A DNA stretch of 64,000 bases from Orbaceae bacterium ESL0721 (GTDB taxonomy: Bacteria > Pseudomonadota > Gammaproteobacteria > Enterobacterales > Orbaceae): contig JAQTHZ010000001.1 in NCBI GenBank assembly GCA_029433365.1, positions 1,240,001 through 1,304,000 of the forward strand, given 5' to 3'. The translations under genes were made by a program, and so were the position numbers. Under the pieces are notes generated by a model, which was given only the letters and a program-made list of their open reading frames with translations, did no database searches and was not told where the DNA came from. Below are positions 8,906-20,172 of the stretch, in pieces; position 1 is the stretch's first letter, and each line of letters opens with the position of its first letter.

Positions 8906-9889
8906 TCATGCAACATTTGGCACGATGTACTCCATAATCAATAATAGTGTAGGAAGAATGAAAATGGATAATATGGTGGAGACTAAAAATAGGCTTGATG
9001 CTTGTTCCTGCTCTACATTCCAGTTATACGCCAGAATAACAGCGGTTGAGGCTGTTGGCATCGCGAGTAAGAAGATTAGCTCCTCTGCTTGCAGACCTGT
9101 GATACCAAATAGAATAACGGTGAAGAGGGTAATAACAGGAGTGAAAAAGCTTTTAATAAAAATATTGATGATAAAATCTTTATTAAATTTGACTTTAACA
9201 CCATAGATACCGACACCGACAGCAAGTAGAGAGATGAAATTACAGGCATCCGAGGTGATATTAAAGGTGTTAAAAACAAAATGGGGTAGCCATACGGTTC
9301 CATCTGTCATGCTAATTATTAAGCCAATAATCACCGCTAAAAACATCGGTTTCATCAATGAGTTTTTAACTGCATTGATAACCATGCCACCAGTTATTTT
9401 GCCACCCGATATTTTAGTTTCACAAAGTTCAAAAAGGAAAATCGTTAAAGGAATTAAGGTAAGTGCAACCACAAAGTTAGCAATTGCAACAGAGATAGTC
9501 GATGATGCGCCTAATAACAGCGTTAGAAACGGCACCCCCATCCCCCCCATATTAGGGAAACAGCAAAGCATAGAGATCATGGTGCATGATTTAAGATCTT
9601 TATGTAGGATATATTTATTGATGAGAAAACAGACCACCCATATCAGCGCCATACTAAAGAAGAAGGCGACGATCCAGATACCATTAAAGATCTCTTCTGG
9701 TTTTGCATGTGCGGTATGAACTAAAAGAAGCGCAGGGAAAACAAAATTTGATACCAATCCGGATAATAGCTTTTTCGCATCTTTAGGAAAAATACCTTTC
9801 CAAGCACAAGCCCAACCGACAAATATAAGGATAAAGACAGGTAGGCAAGAGCTCACTACTTGCCAAATTGCTACACCGATACCGTTCAT
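8906..9889 (-). CDS. AEC (auxin efflux carrier) family permease
   Basis: Inner-membrane transporter of 327 residues with about ten hydrophobic segments in two halves. The N-terminus VFILIFVGWACAWKGIFP, the following FVFPALLL and the Asn/Pro-containing LIFLLAMPTASTAV near the C-terminus fit the AEC family (MdcF/YfdV-type), whose members move organic acids such as malonate. I prefer ATG 9889 because AAAGG lies 8 bases upstream; a GTG at 9910 would add seven residues. No metabolic gene beside it names the substrate. Confidence 0.82.
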   Translation of the reverse strand: MNGIGVAIWQVVSSCLPVFILIFVGWACAWKGIFPKDAKKLLSGLVSNFVFPALLLVHTAHAKPEEIFNGIWIVAFFFSMALIWVVCFLINKYILHKDLKSCTMISMLCCFPNMGGMGVPFLTLLLGASSTISVAIANFVVALTLIPLTIFLFELCETKISGGKITGGMVINAVKNSLMKPMFLAVIIGLIISMTDGTVWLPHFVFNTFNITSDACNFISLLAVGVGIYGVKVKFNKDFIINIFIKSFFTPVITLFTVILFGITGLQAEELIFLLAMPTASTAVILAYNWNVEQEQASSLFLVSTILSIFILPTLLLIMEYIVPNVA

Positions 9890-10370
9890 GCTTCTTACCT
9901 TTCTGCTCACTTTTTAAGTCAGTATGAGTTTATCTCATAGATGATTAATCGTTATCAATGACGAAGAGATTAATAATTAGTATTAAAAAACCAAAATTAA
10001 GAACCAATATTAATATCTAACATATTGATAAATATGAATAATTATAACTCTTTATCATGATTAAAAATAGATGAAAAACAGTTAATAATAAGATTATCAA
10101 ATCTATTTTAATTTTTATAACTATTTGATTTTAAATGTATTTAATAATTATCATATCTTATTAACTAATATTTTATTAACATCTCATCTTAAAAAGTAAT
10201 CGGCAGATTCTCTACTATTTTTATAACATTTAAGGATTTTATGTTTTTTAGTATGAGGGCAATTGTATAAGGTGGATTAACGGCAATTAATAGGGCGAAA
10301 TCGCCCCATTAATTTATGTTTCATTAACTTAAGTTTAGTTATTTAATCATAGTTACTTAAACATAGTAAC
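9890..10370. other. A+T-rich intergenic region upstream of the AEC permease and downstream of carB
   Basis: About 480 bp. It should hold the permease promoter (leftward) and the end of the carAB transcript. The only structure I see is the hairpin at 10285-10314 and a short imperfect repeat (TAGTTACTTAAACA / TAGTAACTTAAGCA) at about 10350-10378. Confidence 0.6.
10285..10314 (-). terminator. Candidate terminator hairpin of carAB
   Basis: Fourteen-base arms AATTAATAGGGCGA and TCGCCCCATTAATT with one mismatch and a two-base loop, lying some 60 bases past the carB stop. No long T run follows on the reverse strand, so efficiency is uncertain. Confidence 0.55.
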
Positions 10371-13300
10371 TTAAGCATAAAGCGTTTGTAATGCTACAGC
10401 ATCATCGGTTGGATCATAATCAAGTGCTGCGGTAGTGGCATAAGCGGCGTTGATTGTGGTGTCATAATGAACTTTGTATTGAATTGCGCTACGACGAAGT
10501 ATTTTAGATGCTTCAATAGCTGCCCTTCCCGATGTTGTATTTAGGATATAACTATATTCACCATTTTTGATATGATCATGAATATTAGGTCGACCCTCAT
10601 TCTCTTTTTTAACAACATGACATGGAATGCTTGCTGCGTTGAGTCTCTCGGCAGTTCCGCTAGTTGCATCTAAGGTAAATCCATGGGCAATCAGTTTTTT
10701 GGCAATATCAACGACCCGCTCTTTATCTTGATCCCGCACTGAAATAAGTGCTTTACCCGATTTTTGCATATAAGATAAACTGCCTAATTGTGCTTTAGCA
10801 AACGCCTCGGCAAAGGTTTTGCCAATCCCCATCACCTCACCAGTTGATCGCATCTCTGGCCCTAATATTGGATCAACGCCACTAAATTTATTAAATGGTA
10901 GAACCACCTCTTTAACAGCATAGTAAGGTGGGATGATCTCGCATGTTACCTGCTGCTCAGCAAGGCTTTTACCAACCATAATACGGGCAGCAATTTTTGC
11001 CAGCTGCACGCCGGTTGCTTTCGAGACAAATGGGACAGTTCTTGCGGCGCGCGGATTGATCTCAATAAGGTAAATTTCACCATCTTTTACCGCAAATTGC
11101 CCATTCATTAACCCTTTTACCTCTAGCTCAATCGCCAATTTTGTCGCCTGTTCACGCAGCGCAGTTAACATCTCTTGGCTTAATGTGTGAGGTGGTAATG
11201 AGCAGGCTGAATCCCCTGAATGGATTCCCGCCTGTTCGATATGTTCCATAATGCCGCCAATAACAACATCTTTGCCATCAGCCAGCACATCGATATCAAT
11301 CTCAATTGCGTCATCTAAAAAGTGATCAAGTAGCACCGGTGCATTATTAGATTCACTGACCGCAGTTTTAAAATAGCGCCTCAGATCTTGCTCGTTATAG
11401 ACAATCTCCATTGCACGTCCACCCAAAACATAAGAGGGGCGAACAACCAGTGGATAACCAATTGTTGCAGCCTTTTCAATAGCTTCATCAATAGTAGTTA
11501 CCGTTGCATTAACTGGCTGTTTTAAACCAAGCTTATCAACCACCGCTTGGAATCGTTTGCGATCTTCAGCTCTATCAATCGCATCAGGTGAGGTACCAAT
11601 AATAGGCACCCCAGCGGCTTCTAAACTTTTGGCCAGTTTTAATGGGGTCTGCCCACCATATTGCACAATAACGCCATCTGGTTTTTCAATATGGACAATC
11701 TCTAGCACATCCTCTAATGTGACTGGCTCAAAATAGAGTCTATCTGAGGTATCATAATCGGTTGAAACAGTTTCAGGATTACAGTTAACCATAATGGTCT
11801 CATAACCATCTTCACGTAACGCAAGCGCTGCATGCACGCAGCAGTAATCAAACTCAATACCTTGCCCAATGCGGTTTGGGCCACCCCCCAATATCATAAT
11901 TTTTTTACGATTATGATCTGGGCGCGCCTCACACTCCGCTTCATAGGTAGAGTAGAGATAGGCAGTATCAGTTGCAAACTCAGCGGCACAGGTATCAACC
12001 CTTTTATAAACAGGGTGAATATTAAGTTTTTGACGATGTTCACGCACCGCTTGTTCAGTTACATTTAAAAGTTTAGCGATGCGCGCATCAGCAAACCCTT
12101 TACGTTTAAGTTGCCACATCGCATCAAAATTGAGGTCTGCTAACTGTCGATGTTTTAGGGTTTGCTCTTGATTGATAAGATCTTCAATTTGCACTAAAAA
12201 CCAGCGATCGATATGGGTTAACGCAAAAATATCCTCAACGCTCATCCCTGCTCTAAAGGCTTCGGCAATATACCAAATTCTATCGCTACCCGCCTGTTGC
12301 AGTTCATAGTGAATTTTAGGGAGCTGTTTTGCATAGTCACCACCTAGATCAAGCATAGAATCAAGACCGGTTGCTCCGACCTCTAACCCACGCAGCGCTT
12401 TTTGTAGTGACTCTTGGAAAGTACGACCTATCGCCATCACCTCGCCAACCGATTTCATCTGCGTTGTTAAGCGGTCATTACAGCCAGCAAATTTTTCGAA
12501 ATTGAAACGAGGAATTTTGGTCACGACATAGTCAATAGAGGGCTCAAATGAGGCGGGTGTTTTACTGATATCATTTGTGAGCTCATCTAAAGTATAGCCT
12601 ACCGCTAATTTAGCGGCGATCTTCGCAATCGGGAATCCGGTCGCTTTCGAGGCAAGAGCAGAAGATCGTGATACACGCGGATTCATCTCAATAACAACTA
12701 GTCGCCCTGTTTTGGGATCGACCGAAAATTGCACATTAGAGCCACCAGTCTCAACACCAATTTCACGCAGCACCGCAATTGAGGCATTACGCATAATTTG
12801 GTACTCTTTATCTGTCAACGTTTGTGCCGGTGCAACGGTAATTGAGTCCCCAGTATGGATACCCATTGGATCAAAATTTTCAATTGAGCAGACAATAATG
12901 CAGTTATCATTTTTATCACGCACCACCTCCATCTCATACTCTTTCCACCCAATAAGTGACTCATCAATGAGCAGTTCATGTGTAGGTGAGAGATCTAAAC
13001 CGCGACTACATATATCATCAAACTCTTCACGATTATAGGCGATACCACCACCGGTTCCACCCATGGTAAATGAGGGGCGAATAATACAGGGGAAGCCGAC
13101 TTTATCAAGCACTTCGTACGCCTCTTCAAGGCTGTGTGCAATACCTGATCGCGCGGTATTTAGCCCTATTTTTTTCATCGCTAAATCAAACCGTTTACGA
13201 TCTTCTGCTTTATCAATCGCATCAGCTGTTGCACCAATCATCTCAACATTAAACTCTTGCAGTACCCCCTGCCGCTCTAACTCTAATGCGCAATTTAGTG

Positions 13301-13583
13301 CTGTTTGACCACCCATAGTTGGTAAAATGGCATCTGGGCGCTCTTTTTCGATAATTTTACGGACAACACGCCAATCAATTGGCTCAATATAGGTTGCATC
13401 AGCCATATTTGGATCGGTCATAATGGTTGCTGGGTTTGAGTTAACCAAAATGACGCGATACCCCTCTTCACGGAGCGCTTTACACGCCTGTGCGCCTGAA
13501 TAGTCAAATTCACACGCTTGACCAATCACAATTGGACCAGCACCAATAATAAGGATTGTTTTAAGATCTGTCCGTTTAGCCAT
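10371..13583 (-). CDS. carB: Carbamoyl phosphate synthase, large subunit
   Basis: Makes carbamoyl phosphate from bicarbonate, ammonia and two ATP for arginine and pyrimidine synthesis; works with CarA. The 1070-residue product shows two homologous ATP-grasp halves ([18 protein letters not shown] at the start and [17 protein letters not shown] in the middle) and a C-terminal allosteric MGS-like domain. The start ATG 13583 overlaps the carA stop by eight bases (ATGGCTAA) and matches the MxKRTD beginning of E. coli CarB; a longer in-frame reading upstream is not needed. It carries one exact copy of the recurrent 12-mer (12151-12162), encoding T-L-K-H. Confidence 0.98.
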   Translation of the reverse strand: MAKRTDLKTILIIGAGPIVIGQACEFDYSGAQACKALREEGYRVILVNSNPATIMTDPNMADATYIEPIDWRVVRKIIEKERPDAILPTMGGQTALNCALELERQGVLQEFNVEMIGATADAIDKAEDRKRFDLAMKKIGLNTARSGIAHSLEEAYEVLDKVGFPCIIRPSFTMGGTGGGIAYNREEFDDICSRGLDLSPTHELLIDESLIGWKEYEMEVVRDKNDNCIIVCSIENFDPMGIHTGDSITVAPAQTLTDKEYQIMRNASIAVLREIGVETGGSNVQFSVDPKTGRLVVIEMNPRVSRSSALASKATGFPIAKIAAKLAVGYTLDELTNDISKTPASFEPSIDYVVTKIPRFNFEKFAGCNDRLTTQMKSVGEVMAIGRTFQESLQKALRGLEVGATGLDSMLDLGGDYAKQLPKIHYELQQAGSDRIWYIAEAFRAGMSVEDIFALTHIDRWFLVQIEDLINQEQTLKHRQLADLNFDAMWQLKRKGFADARIAKLLNVTEQAVREHRQKLNIHPVYKRVDTCAAEFATDTAYLYSTYEAECEARPDHNRKKIMILGGGPNRIGQGIEFDYCCVHAALALREDGYETIMVNCNPETVSTDYDTSDRLYFEPVTLEDVLEIVHIEKPDGVIVQYGGQTPLKLAKSLEAAGVPIIGTSPDAIDRAEDRKRFQAVVDKLGLKQPVNATVTTIDEAIEKAATIGYPLVVRPSYVLGGRAMEIVYNEQDLRRYFKTAVSESNNAPVLLDHFLDDAIEIDIDVLADGKDVVIGGIMEHIEQAGIHSGDSACSLPPHTLSQEMLTALREQATKLAIELEVKGLMNGQFAVKDGEIYLIEINPRAARTVPFVSKATGVQLAKIAARIMVGKSLAEQQVTCEIIPPYYAVKEVVLPFNKFSGVDPILGPEMRSTGEVMGIGKTFAEAFAKAQLGSLSYMQKSGKALISVRDQDKERVVDIAKKLIAHGFTLDATSGTAERLNAASIPCHVVKKENEGRPNIHDHIKNGEYSYILNTTSGRAAIEASKILRRSAIQYKVHYDTTINAAYATTAALDYDPTDDAVALQTLYA
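12151..12162 (-). repeat. Recurrent 12-mer AACCCTAAAACA, copy 2 (inside carB)
   Basis: On the plus strand it reads TGTTTTAGGGTT. It lies in the coding sequence of carB, in the frame that gives T-L-K-H. Confidence 0.85.
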
Positions 13584-14766
13584 TTTGCTGCTCCTGCTTG
13601 TAAAGCTGAATAAGTTCAATAAAGTGATCAAAAAGTGGGGCGGCATCGTGCGGCCCAGGACTTGCTTCAGGGTGACCTTGGAAACTAAATGCAGGTTTTA
13701 GATTATGGTGAATCCCTTGCAGTGATCCATCAAAGAGTGATTTATGGGTCGCGCGTAGAAAGTTTGGTAGTGACTGCTCATCTACCGCAAATCCATGATT
13801 TTGTGCAGTTATCATCACATAACTACGATCAACATCCCCCTGTTTTAGTACCTGCACTGGATGGTTACCACCATGATGACCAAATTTCATTTTGACTGTT
13901 TTAGCCCCACATGCGAGCGCCAATAGTTGATGACCTAAGCAGATACCAAAGAGTGGAATATCCCTCTCTAAAAATTGTTGAATTGCGGTAATCGCATAGT
14001 CGCAAGGGGCGGGATCACCCGGTCCATTAGAGAGGAAAACAGCATCAGGTTGCATTGCTAAAACCTCTTCAGCTGTTGTCTTAGCAGGCACAACAGTTAC
14101 ATAACAGCCACGATCAACTAACATCCGTAAAATATTGCGTTTAATCCCAAAATCATAAGCAACAACATGATATTTCAACTCTTCTCTCTTTTTGGCTGCT
14201 GGTAAACCTTGCTCGATATGCCATGAGCCTTGGCTCCAACTATAGGGCGCTTTACAGGTCACCTCTTTAGCTAAATCTAATCCACTTAATCCTTTAAAAT
14301 CAGCTGCCAGCTGCTGGATTGATTCTGCTTTAGCAAGAAGCGCAGCTTTATCACTACCTGTCACTATAGCACCATGCTGCGCCCCTTTTTCACGCAGTAG
14401 CCTAGTTAGTTTACGGGTATCAATATCGGCAATCGCAACAATATTCCTCTGTTTGAGATAGTTTGAGAGCGTGCATTGATTACGGTAGTTACTTGCAATA
14501 AGTGGTAGATCGCGAATAATTAACCCTTTGGCATAGATCTGATCAGATTCAGCATCATCGTCATTGGTGCCAACGTTACCAATATGGGGATAAGTTAATG
14601 TGACAATCTGTTCACTGTAGGAGGGATCGGTAAGAATCTCTTGATAACCTGTTATTGAGGTATTAAATACCACTTCACCGACTGTTTCGCCATCTGCACC
14701 AATTGATGAACCTAAAAATTGCGTACCATCTTGTAACACAAGGAGAGCATAAGTTTGCATGATCAA
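13576..14766 (-). CDS. carA: Carbamoyl phosphate synthase, small (glutaminase) subunit
   Basis: Glutamine amidotransferase subunit that feeds ammonia to CarB. Class I glutaminase motifs are present: [13 protein letters not shown] with the nucleophile Cys and the late His-Glu in [11 protein letters not shown] take TTG 14766 as start: AAGG sits six bases upstream, the product then begins Met-Ile as E. coli CarA, and E. coli carA also uses TTG. ATG 14760 is the alternative. First gene of carAB; its 5' flank holds tandem ArgR sites. Confidence 0.97.
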   Translation of the reverse strand: MIMQTYALLVLQDGTQFLGSSIGADGETVGEVVFNTSITGYQEILTDPSYSEQIVTLTYPHIGNVGTNDDDAESDQIYAKGLIIRDLPLIASNYRNQCTLSNYLKQRNIVAIADIDTRKLTRLLREKGAQHGAIVTGSDKAALLAKAESIQQLAADFKGLSGLDLAKEVTCKAPYSWSQGSWHIEQGLPAAKKREELKYHVVAYDFGIKRNILRMLVDRGCYVTVVPAKTTAEEVLAMQPDAVFLSNGPGDPAPCDYAITAIQQFLERDIPLFGICLGHQLLALACGAKTVKMKFGHHGGNHPVQVLKQGDVDRSYVMITAQNHGFAVDEQSLPNFLRATHKSLFDGSLQGIHHNLKPAFSFQGHPEASPGPHDAAPLFDHFIELIQLYKQEQQNG

Positions 14767-14776
14767 TAGCCGCCTT

Positions 14777-14815
14777 ATTGAATAAAAAATTATAATTATT
14801 GAATATTAATGCAAT
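14777..14815 (-). promoter_or_regulatory. Tandem ARG boxes (ArgR operator) of carAB
   Basis: Two 18-bp sites at 14777-14794 and 14798-14815, spaced exactly 3 bp as in classical ArgR operators. The second, ATTGAATATTAATGCAAT, has one mismatch to wNTGAATwwwwATTCANw; the first, ATTGAATAAAAAATTATA, has two. They lie 11-49 bases before the carA start, so ArgR-arginine would block carAB transcription. Confidence 0.75.
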
Positions 14816-15044
14816 TTTGACAGCTATGTAGTTTACTGATATGCCATAAATAATCAACTCTTTTATGTAATAAAATCTATTTTCACCCCTCTTTTATCTA
14901 TGATTTTATCCATAAGAAATTAGCTGTTTTATAATATAAAATTATCTAATTTTTTAGATTTTGATGCCAGCACATTATAAAATAGATAATTACCTATCTC
15001 ACTTAATAGCTGATTTACCCTTCACTTTTTATCTTTAACTTGAA

Positions 15045-15062
15045 TTTGAATAATTATTCACA
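15045..15062 (+). promoter_or_regulatory. ARG box upstream of argF
   Basis: TTTGAATAATTATTCACA matches the 18-bp ArgR consensus at every defined position. It ends 40 bases before the argF ATG. I found no convincing second box at 3-bp spacing on either side. Confidence 0.85.
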
Positions 15063-15102
15063 TAAAATTATCCCATCTTTACTCGATTAAAAGGGAAAAC
15101 AG

Positions 15103-16113
15103 ATGTACGGTTTCTATCAACGCCATTTTTTACGACTACTCGATTTTACCCCTGCCGAAATTACGCAACTCATCGACCTTGCAATAGCACTAAAAAAAGA
15201 TAAAAAAGCGGGAAATGAGCAGCAATACCTTACTGGTAAAAATATTGCCTTAATTTTCGAGAAAGATTCAACAAGAACCCGTTGTGCTTTTGAAGTAGGC
15301 GCCTATGACCAAGGTGCATCTGTCACCTATTTAGCCCCTAATGGGAGCCAGATCGGCCATAAAGAGTCGATTGCCGATACAGCGCGAGTACTTGGACGAT
15401 TATATGACGGTATTGAATATCGTGGTTATGGGCAAGAGATTGTTGAAACATTAGCCAAATATGCAGGTGTTCCAGTCTGGAATGGATTAACCACTGAAGC
15501 ACATCCCACCCAAATTTTAGCCGATTTTATGACCATGAAAGAGCATATTGGTGAGCGTAATCTGGCAACCGTTAAATTTGCCTATCTCGGTGATGCGCGA
15601 AATAATATGGGCAACTCATTAATGGAGGGGGCAGCATTAATGGGGATGGAGATCCGTTTAGTGGCACCAAAAATATATTGGCCTGATGCTGAATTAATAG
15701 AGCAGTGTCTACAGATAGCGAGCAAAACAGGGGCAAAAATTATATTAACCGAAGATGTCGATATCGGTGTGCAAGGTGTTGATTTTTTATATACTGATGT
15801 CTGGGTCTCTATGGGCGAGCCTAAAACAGTGTGGGATGAGCGGGTAAAACTCTTAGCTCCATACCAAGTTAACCAAAATGTGATTGATCTAACAGAAAAT
15901 CCTGATGTTAAATTTATGCACTGTCTGCCAGCTTTTCATGATATGAATACTACCGTTGGTAAGCAGATGGCAGAACAGTATGGACTTTGTGATGGGCTTG
16001 AAGTGACCAATGAGGTGTTTGAATCTTCACATAGTATTGTCTTTGATGAGGCCGAAAATCGCCTTCACACGATCAAAGCGGTAATGGTTGCGACTCTAAG
16101 TAAAGATGCGTAA
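15103..16113 (+). CDS. argF: Ornithine carbamoyltransferase
   Basis: Cytosolic trimeric enzyme joining carbamoyl phosphate and ornithine to citrulline. The 336-residue product has the carbamoyl phosphate motif STRTR (near residue 57), HPTQ and the ornithine/Cys motif HCLPAFH, and aligns along its length with E. coli ArgI/ArgF. ATG 15103 has AAAGGG eight bases upstream. It is divergent from carAB, so the supplier and user of carbamoyl phosphate share one ArgR-controlled intergenic region. Confidence 0.97.
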   Translation: MYGFYQRHFLRLLDFTPAEITQLIDLAIALKKDKKAGNEQQYLTGKNIALIFEKDSTRTRCAFEVGAYDQGASVTYLAPNGSQIGHKESIADTARVLGRLYDGIEYRGYGQEIVETLAKYAGVPVWNGLTTEAHPTQILADFMTMKEHIGERNLATVKFAYLGDARNNMGNSLMEGAALMGMEIRLVAPKIYWPDAELIEQCLQIASKTGAKIILTEDVDIGVQGVDFLYTDVWVSMGEPKTVWDERVKLLAPYQVNQNVIDLTENPDVKFMHCLPAFHDMNTTVGKQMAEQYGLCDGLEVTNEVFESSHSIVFDEAENRLHTIKAVMVATLSKDA

Positions 16114-16128
16114 TATAGCTCTTTTTGC

Positions 16129-16152
16129 TTTACTCGCCTTATGGCGGGTAAA
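16129..16152 (+). terminator. Hairpin between argF and pgpA (possible weak terminator)
   Basis: TTTACTCGCC, loop TTAT, GGCGGGTAAA: ten-base stem with one G-T wobble, just after argF and before pgpA. No T run follows, so it may be a processing or attenuation structure. Confidence 0.4.
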
Positions 16153-16175
16153 CTGTATCGCAACCCAATAAAAAG

Positions 16176-16679
16176 ATGACCAAACAAGATAAAAACCGAC
16201 ATTTTAAACACTATTTACGCCTCAAAAACCCTATCCATCTTTTAGCCGTTGGGCTTGGAAGCGGTTTATCACCCATTATGCCAGGTACCATGGGATCCCT
16301 TATGGCGATTCCGCTTTGGTTGCTCTTTTATCAACTGCCAGCCCCCCTCTACTGGGTACTGATTCTAGTTGCTTTTATATTTGGCTGTTTTATCTGTCAA
16401 AAAACATCTGACGATACCAATACGCATGACTCAGGTCATATTGTCTGGGATGAATTTGTTGGCATGTGGATCACCCTCTTTTTTATACCGCACATCTCAC
16501 TGTTATGGATCACCATCGCATTTGTTGCTTTTAGGATCTTTGATATGCTAAAACCTTGGCCTATCCGCTGGTTTGATCAAAAAATTTCGGGTGGATTTGG
16601 CATTATGGTTGATGATCTGATTGCAGCAATATTCTCATCATTAGTGGTGTGGATTGCTGTTTTATATCTACATCAGTAA
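16176..16679 (+). CDS. pgpA: Phosphatidylglycerophosphatase A
   Basis: Membrane phosphatase of 167 residues that turns phosphatidylglycerophosphate into phosphatidylglycerol. Family hallmarks are seen: GLGSGLSPIMPGTMGS near residue 30, IVWDEFVGMWITL in the middle and GGFGIMVDDLIA near the end, with several hydrophobic segments between. It aligns well with E. coli PgpA. It lies 62 bases after argF; E. coli pgpA usually follows thiL, which is not here, so this gene has been relocated. Confidence 0.93.
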   Translation: MTKQDKNRHFKHYLRLKNPIHLLAVGLGSGLSPIMPGTMGSLMAIPLWLLFYQLPAPLYWVLILVAFIFGCFICQKTSDDTNTHDSGHIVWDEFVGMWITLFFIPHISLLWITIAFVAFRIFDMLKPWPIRWFDQKISGGFGIMVDDLIAAIFSSLVVWIAVLYLHQ

Positions 16680-16759
16680 CTACCAACTACTTTTTATCAA
16701 TATAAGTATTAAAAAAATATATAAAAAATGAGACTATTTAGTACATTAATTACCAAAAA

Positions 16760-16866
16760 TAGTTATTAAACAACAGTTATTAGCAACAGTTATTAAACAA
16801 CGTTTTTTAAACAACAGTTATTAAACAACAGTTATTAAACAACAGTACCAAACAACAGTTATTAAA
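16760..16866. repeat. Imperfect tandem repeat of a 14-bp unit in the macA leader
   Basis: Six to seven degenerate copies of AACAACAGTTATTA in direct orientation, ending about 27 bases before the macA start. Copies vary (GCAACAGTTATTAAAC, AACAGTACCAAAC). Copy number could vary by slippage and alter the macAB leader. Confidence 0.8.
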
Positions 16867-16892
16867 ATAGAAAACAAAAGGGTTAACCGCCA

Positions 16893-18086
16893 ATGGGTTT
16901 TATAAGAAATTTTTTTAAAATTAAATACTTAATTTTAGTTATTGCCATTATACTTTTCGCGTTTATCGTTAAAATACTCTTTTTTTCAATTCCAGAATCC
17001 ACTCCTTATATCACCGCCCCTGTTTTAAGGGGTGATATTGAAAAGACAGTGTTAGCCGATGGTTCAATCAGCGCTTTTAATCAAGTGAGTGTGGGTGCGC
17101 AGGTCTCTGGGCAGATTAAAAAAATCTATGTAAAACTAGGTGATGAAGTAAAACGTGGCGATATGATTGCCGAAATTGACGATCTTAAACAGAAGAACTC
17201 TCTTAAGCAGAATGAAGCTGCACTAGAGAGTCTAAAAGCACAGCGTAAAGCCAAAGAGGCAAATTTACGCAACTTTCAACTCACCTATGAGCGGCAGTTA
17301 AAGTTGGTCAATAAGGGTGTTGGTGCACAGTCTGATTTAGATTTAGCAGTGGCGAATCTTGATGCAACTAAAGCAGATATTACAGCATTAGATGCTGATA
17401 TTGTACGTGCCAATATTGCCGTTGATACCGCAAAAGTGGATTTAGGTTATACCAAAATCACTGCACCGATTGATGGTGTGATTGTCGCAAAACCGGTTGA
17501 TGAAGGGCAGACAGTTAACTCAGTACAGAGCGCGCCAACTATTGTTAAGGTTGCGCAGTTAGATAAAATGACCGTCGAAGCCAAAATATCTGAAGCGGAT
17601 GTGATCAATGTAGAGCAAGGTATGCCGGTCTATTTTACCATTTTAGGTCGCCCCAATGACCGTTTTTCAGGATTAACACTGCGTGCTATTGAACCAGCTT
17701 CTGACTCAATTGATAGTGATAGTAAATCAAGCAGCTCTCAATCATCCTCTACTACCAATGCGGTTTACTATAATGGTCTATTTGATGTCGATAATCCCGA
17801 TAAAATCTTACGTATCTCAATGACAGCGCAAGTCTATATTGTGTTAGATGAAGCAAAAGATGTGCTCTACATTCCCTCAATGGCTGTTCAGAAAAGAGAG
17901 ACCGATAACGCAACAGTTTTAGTGCTAAAAGAGAGCGGTGAAATTGATGAACGCCGTGTTGTTTTAGGGATTGATAATAATGTTAATGTAGAGATTAAAT
18001 CAGGCCTAAATGAGGGTGAGAGTGTAGTTGTAGGGGGTGAAGAGGGTAAATCAGCGCCAACAAGAAGAGCAAGGGTGCGACTATAA
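16893..18086 (+). CDS. macA: Macrolide efflux periplasmic adaptor MacA
   Basis: Membrane fusion protein linking the MacB transporter to an outer-membrane channel. The 397-residue product starts with a single membrane anchor (LILVIAIILFAFIV), then a lipoyl-like half (VSVGAQVSGQIKKIYVKLGD), an alpha-helical hairpin of Lys/Gln/Ala-rich coiled coil (residues about 105-190), the second lipoyl half (APIDGVIVAKPVDEGQTV) and beta-barrel domains. It is slightly longer than E. coli MacA (371), partly from a Ser-rich insert DSDSKSSSSQSSSTTN near residue 272. The stop directly abuts the macB ATG. AAAGGG is ten bases before ATG 16893. Confidence 0.94.
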   Translation: MGFIRNFFKIKYLILVIAIILFAFIVKILFFSIPESTPYITAPVLRGDIEKTVLADGSISAFNQVSVGAQVSGQIKKIYVKLGDEVKRGDMIAEIDDLKQKNSLKQNEAALESLKAQRKAKEANLRNFQLTYERQLKLVNKGVGAQSDLDLAVANLDATKADITALDADIVRANIAVDTAKVDLGYTKITAPIDGVIVAKPVDEGQTVNSVQSAPTIVKVAQLDKMTVEAKISEADVINVEQGMPVYFTILGRPNDRFSGLTLRAIEPASDSIDSDSKSSSSQSSSTTNAVYYNGLFDVDNPDKILRISMTAQVYIVLDEAKDVLYIPSMAVQKRETDNATVLVLKESGEIDERRVVLGIDNNVNVEIKSGLNEGESVVVGGEEGKSAPTRRARVRL

Positions 18087-20063
18087 ATGAGTATGACAAC
18101 AGGTAAGAGTCCACTTATTCAACTAAAAAATATTGTCCGCGAATTCCCAGCAGGGGATACGACAATTGCGGTACTCAAAAATATTAATCTCACCATCAAT
18201 GCCGGCGAGATGGTAGCAATCATTGGTGCATCAGGTTCGGGCAAATCGACATTGATGAATATTTTAGGCTGCCTTGATAAGCCAAGTAGTGGTATCTACA
18301 CAATTGGTGGTAGAGAGACTAACAGCTTAACCTCTAACGAACTCTCTGAACTCAGGCGTGAACATTTTGGGTTTATCTTCCAACGCTATCATCTCCTCAA
18401 TGCCTTAACTGCTGAGGGTAATGTTGAAGTTCCTGCCATCTATGCAGGAACCAGTAGCGAGAAACTTAAGCAGCGAGCCAAAGCGATTTTAACCCGTTTA
18501 GGGTTAGCTGATAAAATCAGTAGTAGACCAAATCAGCTCTCTGGTGGGCAACAGCAGCGCGTCAGTATTGCCAGAGCCTTAATTAATGGCGGGCAGATTA
18601 TTTTAGCTGACGAGCCAACGGGCGCGCTTGATCGCAAAAGCGGGCAAGAGGTGATGGCAATTTTACGAGAGCTACATCAGCAAGGGCACACGGTTATCAT
18701 CGTCACACATGATCAATCAATTGCCCAAAGTGCCGAGCGAATTGTTGAAATCAGTGATGGTAATATTATCTCTGACACAATTAACCCCGATTATCCTAAC
18801 CAAAAAGATCCATTCCATAGCGTAAAATCGGTAGAGAGTATAAAAACCGAAGATAATTTAGCCGCTAAATATGGCCGTTTTGGTGATGCATTTAAGATGG
18901 CTATTCTCTCGATGTTATCCCAACGGTTACGCACCTTTTTAACCATGTTAGGTATCATTATTGGTATTGCATCAGTTGTATCGGTAGTCGCTTTAGGGGA
19001 GGGATCGCAAAAAAAGATTCTGGCTGATGTGAATGATATGGGGACAACGACTTTAGAGATCTTCCCTGGTACCGGATTTGGCGATCGAAACGCCAATAAA
19101 TTTAAAACCTTACGCTCATCCGATGCCGACTTTTTAGCCAAACAGAGCTATATTCATAGTGCAACACCAAATGTTGCTACCTCGGTAAACTTGCGAGTAA
19201 ATAATTTAGTCGCAACCGGTACGGTTAATGGGGTTGGCGAGCAGTTTTTTGCGGTACGTGGTTATAAAATAACAGCAGGAACTGGATTATCAAAACAAGA
19301 TATTGACCTATCAACCCAACATGCGGTTATTGATGAAAATACAGTTAAACGTTTATTTAACCAAGAAGATCCAATCGGTAAGATTCTATTAGTCGGTCAG
19401 CTACCAGTCAAAATTGTTGGCGTTGCTACCCAAAAACGGCAAGATTTTGCTAATGAAAATTTAAATGTATGGTTACCTTACTCAACAGTTATCAATCGTA
19501 TGATAGGTCAAACTTCACTGCGCAGCATTACGGTTCGTGTTGCAGATCATATTGATTTAGATGTTGCTGAAACAGCGATTGAAAAGATTATGTTGCAGCG
19601 CCATAACAACACCAAAGACTTTTTTATCTTCAACTCTGATAGTGTGCGTAAAACAGTGGAATCAGTTACCCAAACTATGACACTTTTCGTATCCGCAATT
19701 GCCCTTATCTCGCTTATTGTTGGTGGCATAGGGGTGATGAACATCATGCTTGTTTCAGTAACTGAAAGAACCCGAGAGATTGGTGTAAGAATGGCAGTAG
19801 GGGCTCGTTCAAGTGATATTTTGCAACAGTTCCTGATTGAATCAATTCTAGTCTGCCTAATTGGCGGGCTGCTTGGGATTCTACTCTCATTTTTGATTGC
19901 TATGATTTTTAACCACTTTATCACTCTATTTGTGATGAGTTTTTCACTATCTGCAATCATTACGGCATTCTCTTGTGCTACCGCAATTGGGTTGATATTT
20001 GGTTATTTTCCTGCTAAACGTGCCGCAAATCTCGACCCTATTTATGCGTTAGAACGTGAATAA
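18087..20063 (+). CDS. macB: Macrolide efflux ABC transporter MacB
   Basis: ATP-binding and permease in one 658-residue chain. The N-terminal ATPase has Walker [10 protein letters not shown], signature [15 protein letters not shown] and Walker [13 protein letters not shown] membrane segment near residue 285 precedes a large periplasmic MacB domain, and three more membrane segments follow at the C-terminus (FxxE-type [20 protein letters not shown]). It starts at the base after the macA stop (TAA-ATG), so the pair is one operon. Substrates in relatives include macrolides and enterotoxin or haem-type compounds; the substrate here is unknown. Confidence 0.95.
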   Translation: MSMTTGKSPLIQLKNIVREFPAGDTTIAVLKNINLTINAGEMVAIIGASGSGKSTLMNILGCLDKPSSGIYTIGGRETNSLTSNELSELRREHFGFIFQRYHLLNALTAEGNVEVPAIYAGTSSEKLKQRAKAILTRLGLADKISSRPNQLSGGQQQRVSIARALINGGQIILADEPTGALDRKSGQEVMAILRELHQQGHTVIIVTHDQSIAQSAERIVEISDGNIISDTINPDYPNQKDPFHSVKSVESIKTEDNLAAKYGRFGDAFKMAILSMLSQRLRTFLTMLGIIIGIASVVSVVALGEGSQKKILADVNDMGTTTLEIFPGTGFGDRNANKFKTLRSSDADFLAKQSYIHSATPNVATSVNLRVNNLVATGTVNGVGEQFFAVRGYKITAGTGLSKQDIDLSTQHAVIDENTVKRLFNQEDPIGKILLVGQLPVKIVGVATQKRQDFANENLNVWLPYSTVINRMIGQTSLRSITVRVADHIDLDVAETAIEKIMLQRHNNTKDFFIFNSDSVRKTVESVTQTMTLFVSAIALISLIVGGIGVMNIMLVSVTERTREIGVRMAVGARSSDILQQFLIESILVCLIGGLLGILLSFLIAMIFNHFITLFVMSFSLSAIITAFSCATAIGLIFGYFPAKRAANLDPIYALERE

Positions 20064-20118
20064 TATCAATAAACTAAATCTATTTAACACAATATATTTA
20101 AAACGATCTATTTATGAT

Positions 20119-20144
20119 TTACGCCGAGAAGTTTCTCGGCGTAA
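20119..20144. terminator. Hairpin between convergent macB and dsbA
   Basis: Perfect inverted repeat TTACGCCGAGAA / TTCTCGGCGTAA with a two-base spacer, located between two convergent genes, the expected place for a bidirectional terminator. Neither side has a long T run. Confidence 0.6.
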
Positions 20145-20172
20145 TAAAGTTAACAAAATGTAACAGATAAAC

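Noticed and set aside
9234-9719. A 161-codon open frame on the plus strand opposite the AEC permease
   Set aside because: It is fully antisense to a well-supported membrane transporter and has no recognisable family or ribosome site.
12712-13308. Open frames antisense to carB
   Set aside because: Shadow frames of a highly conserved gene; no independent coding evidence.
16760-16866. CRISPR-like array upstream of macA
   Set aside because: Units are contiguous 14-mers without spacers and no cas genes are present.
19547-19960. A 137-codon frame antisense to macB
   Set aside because: Shadow of the permease domain of macB; no ribosome site or family match.
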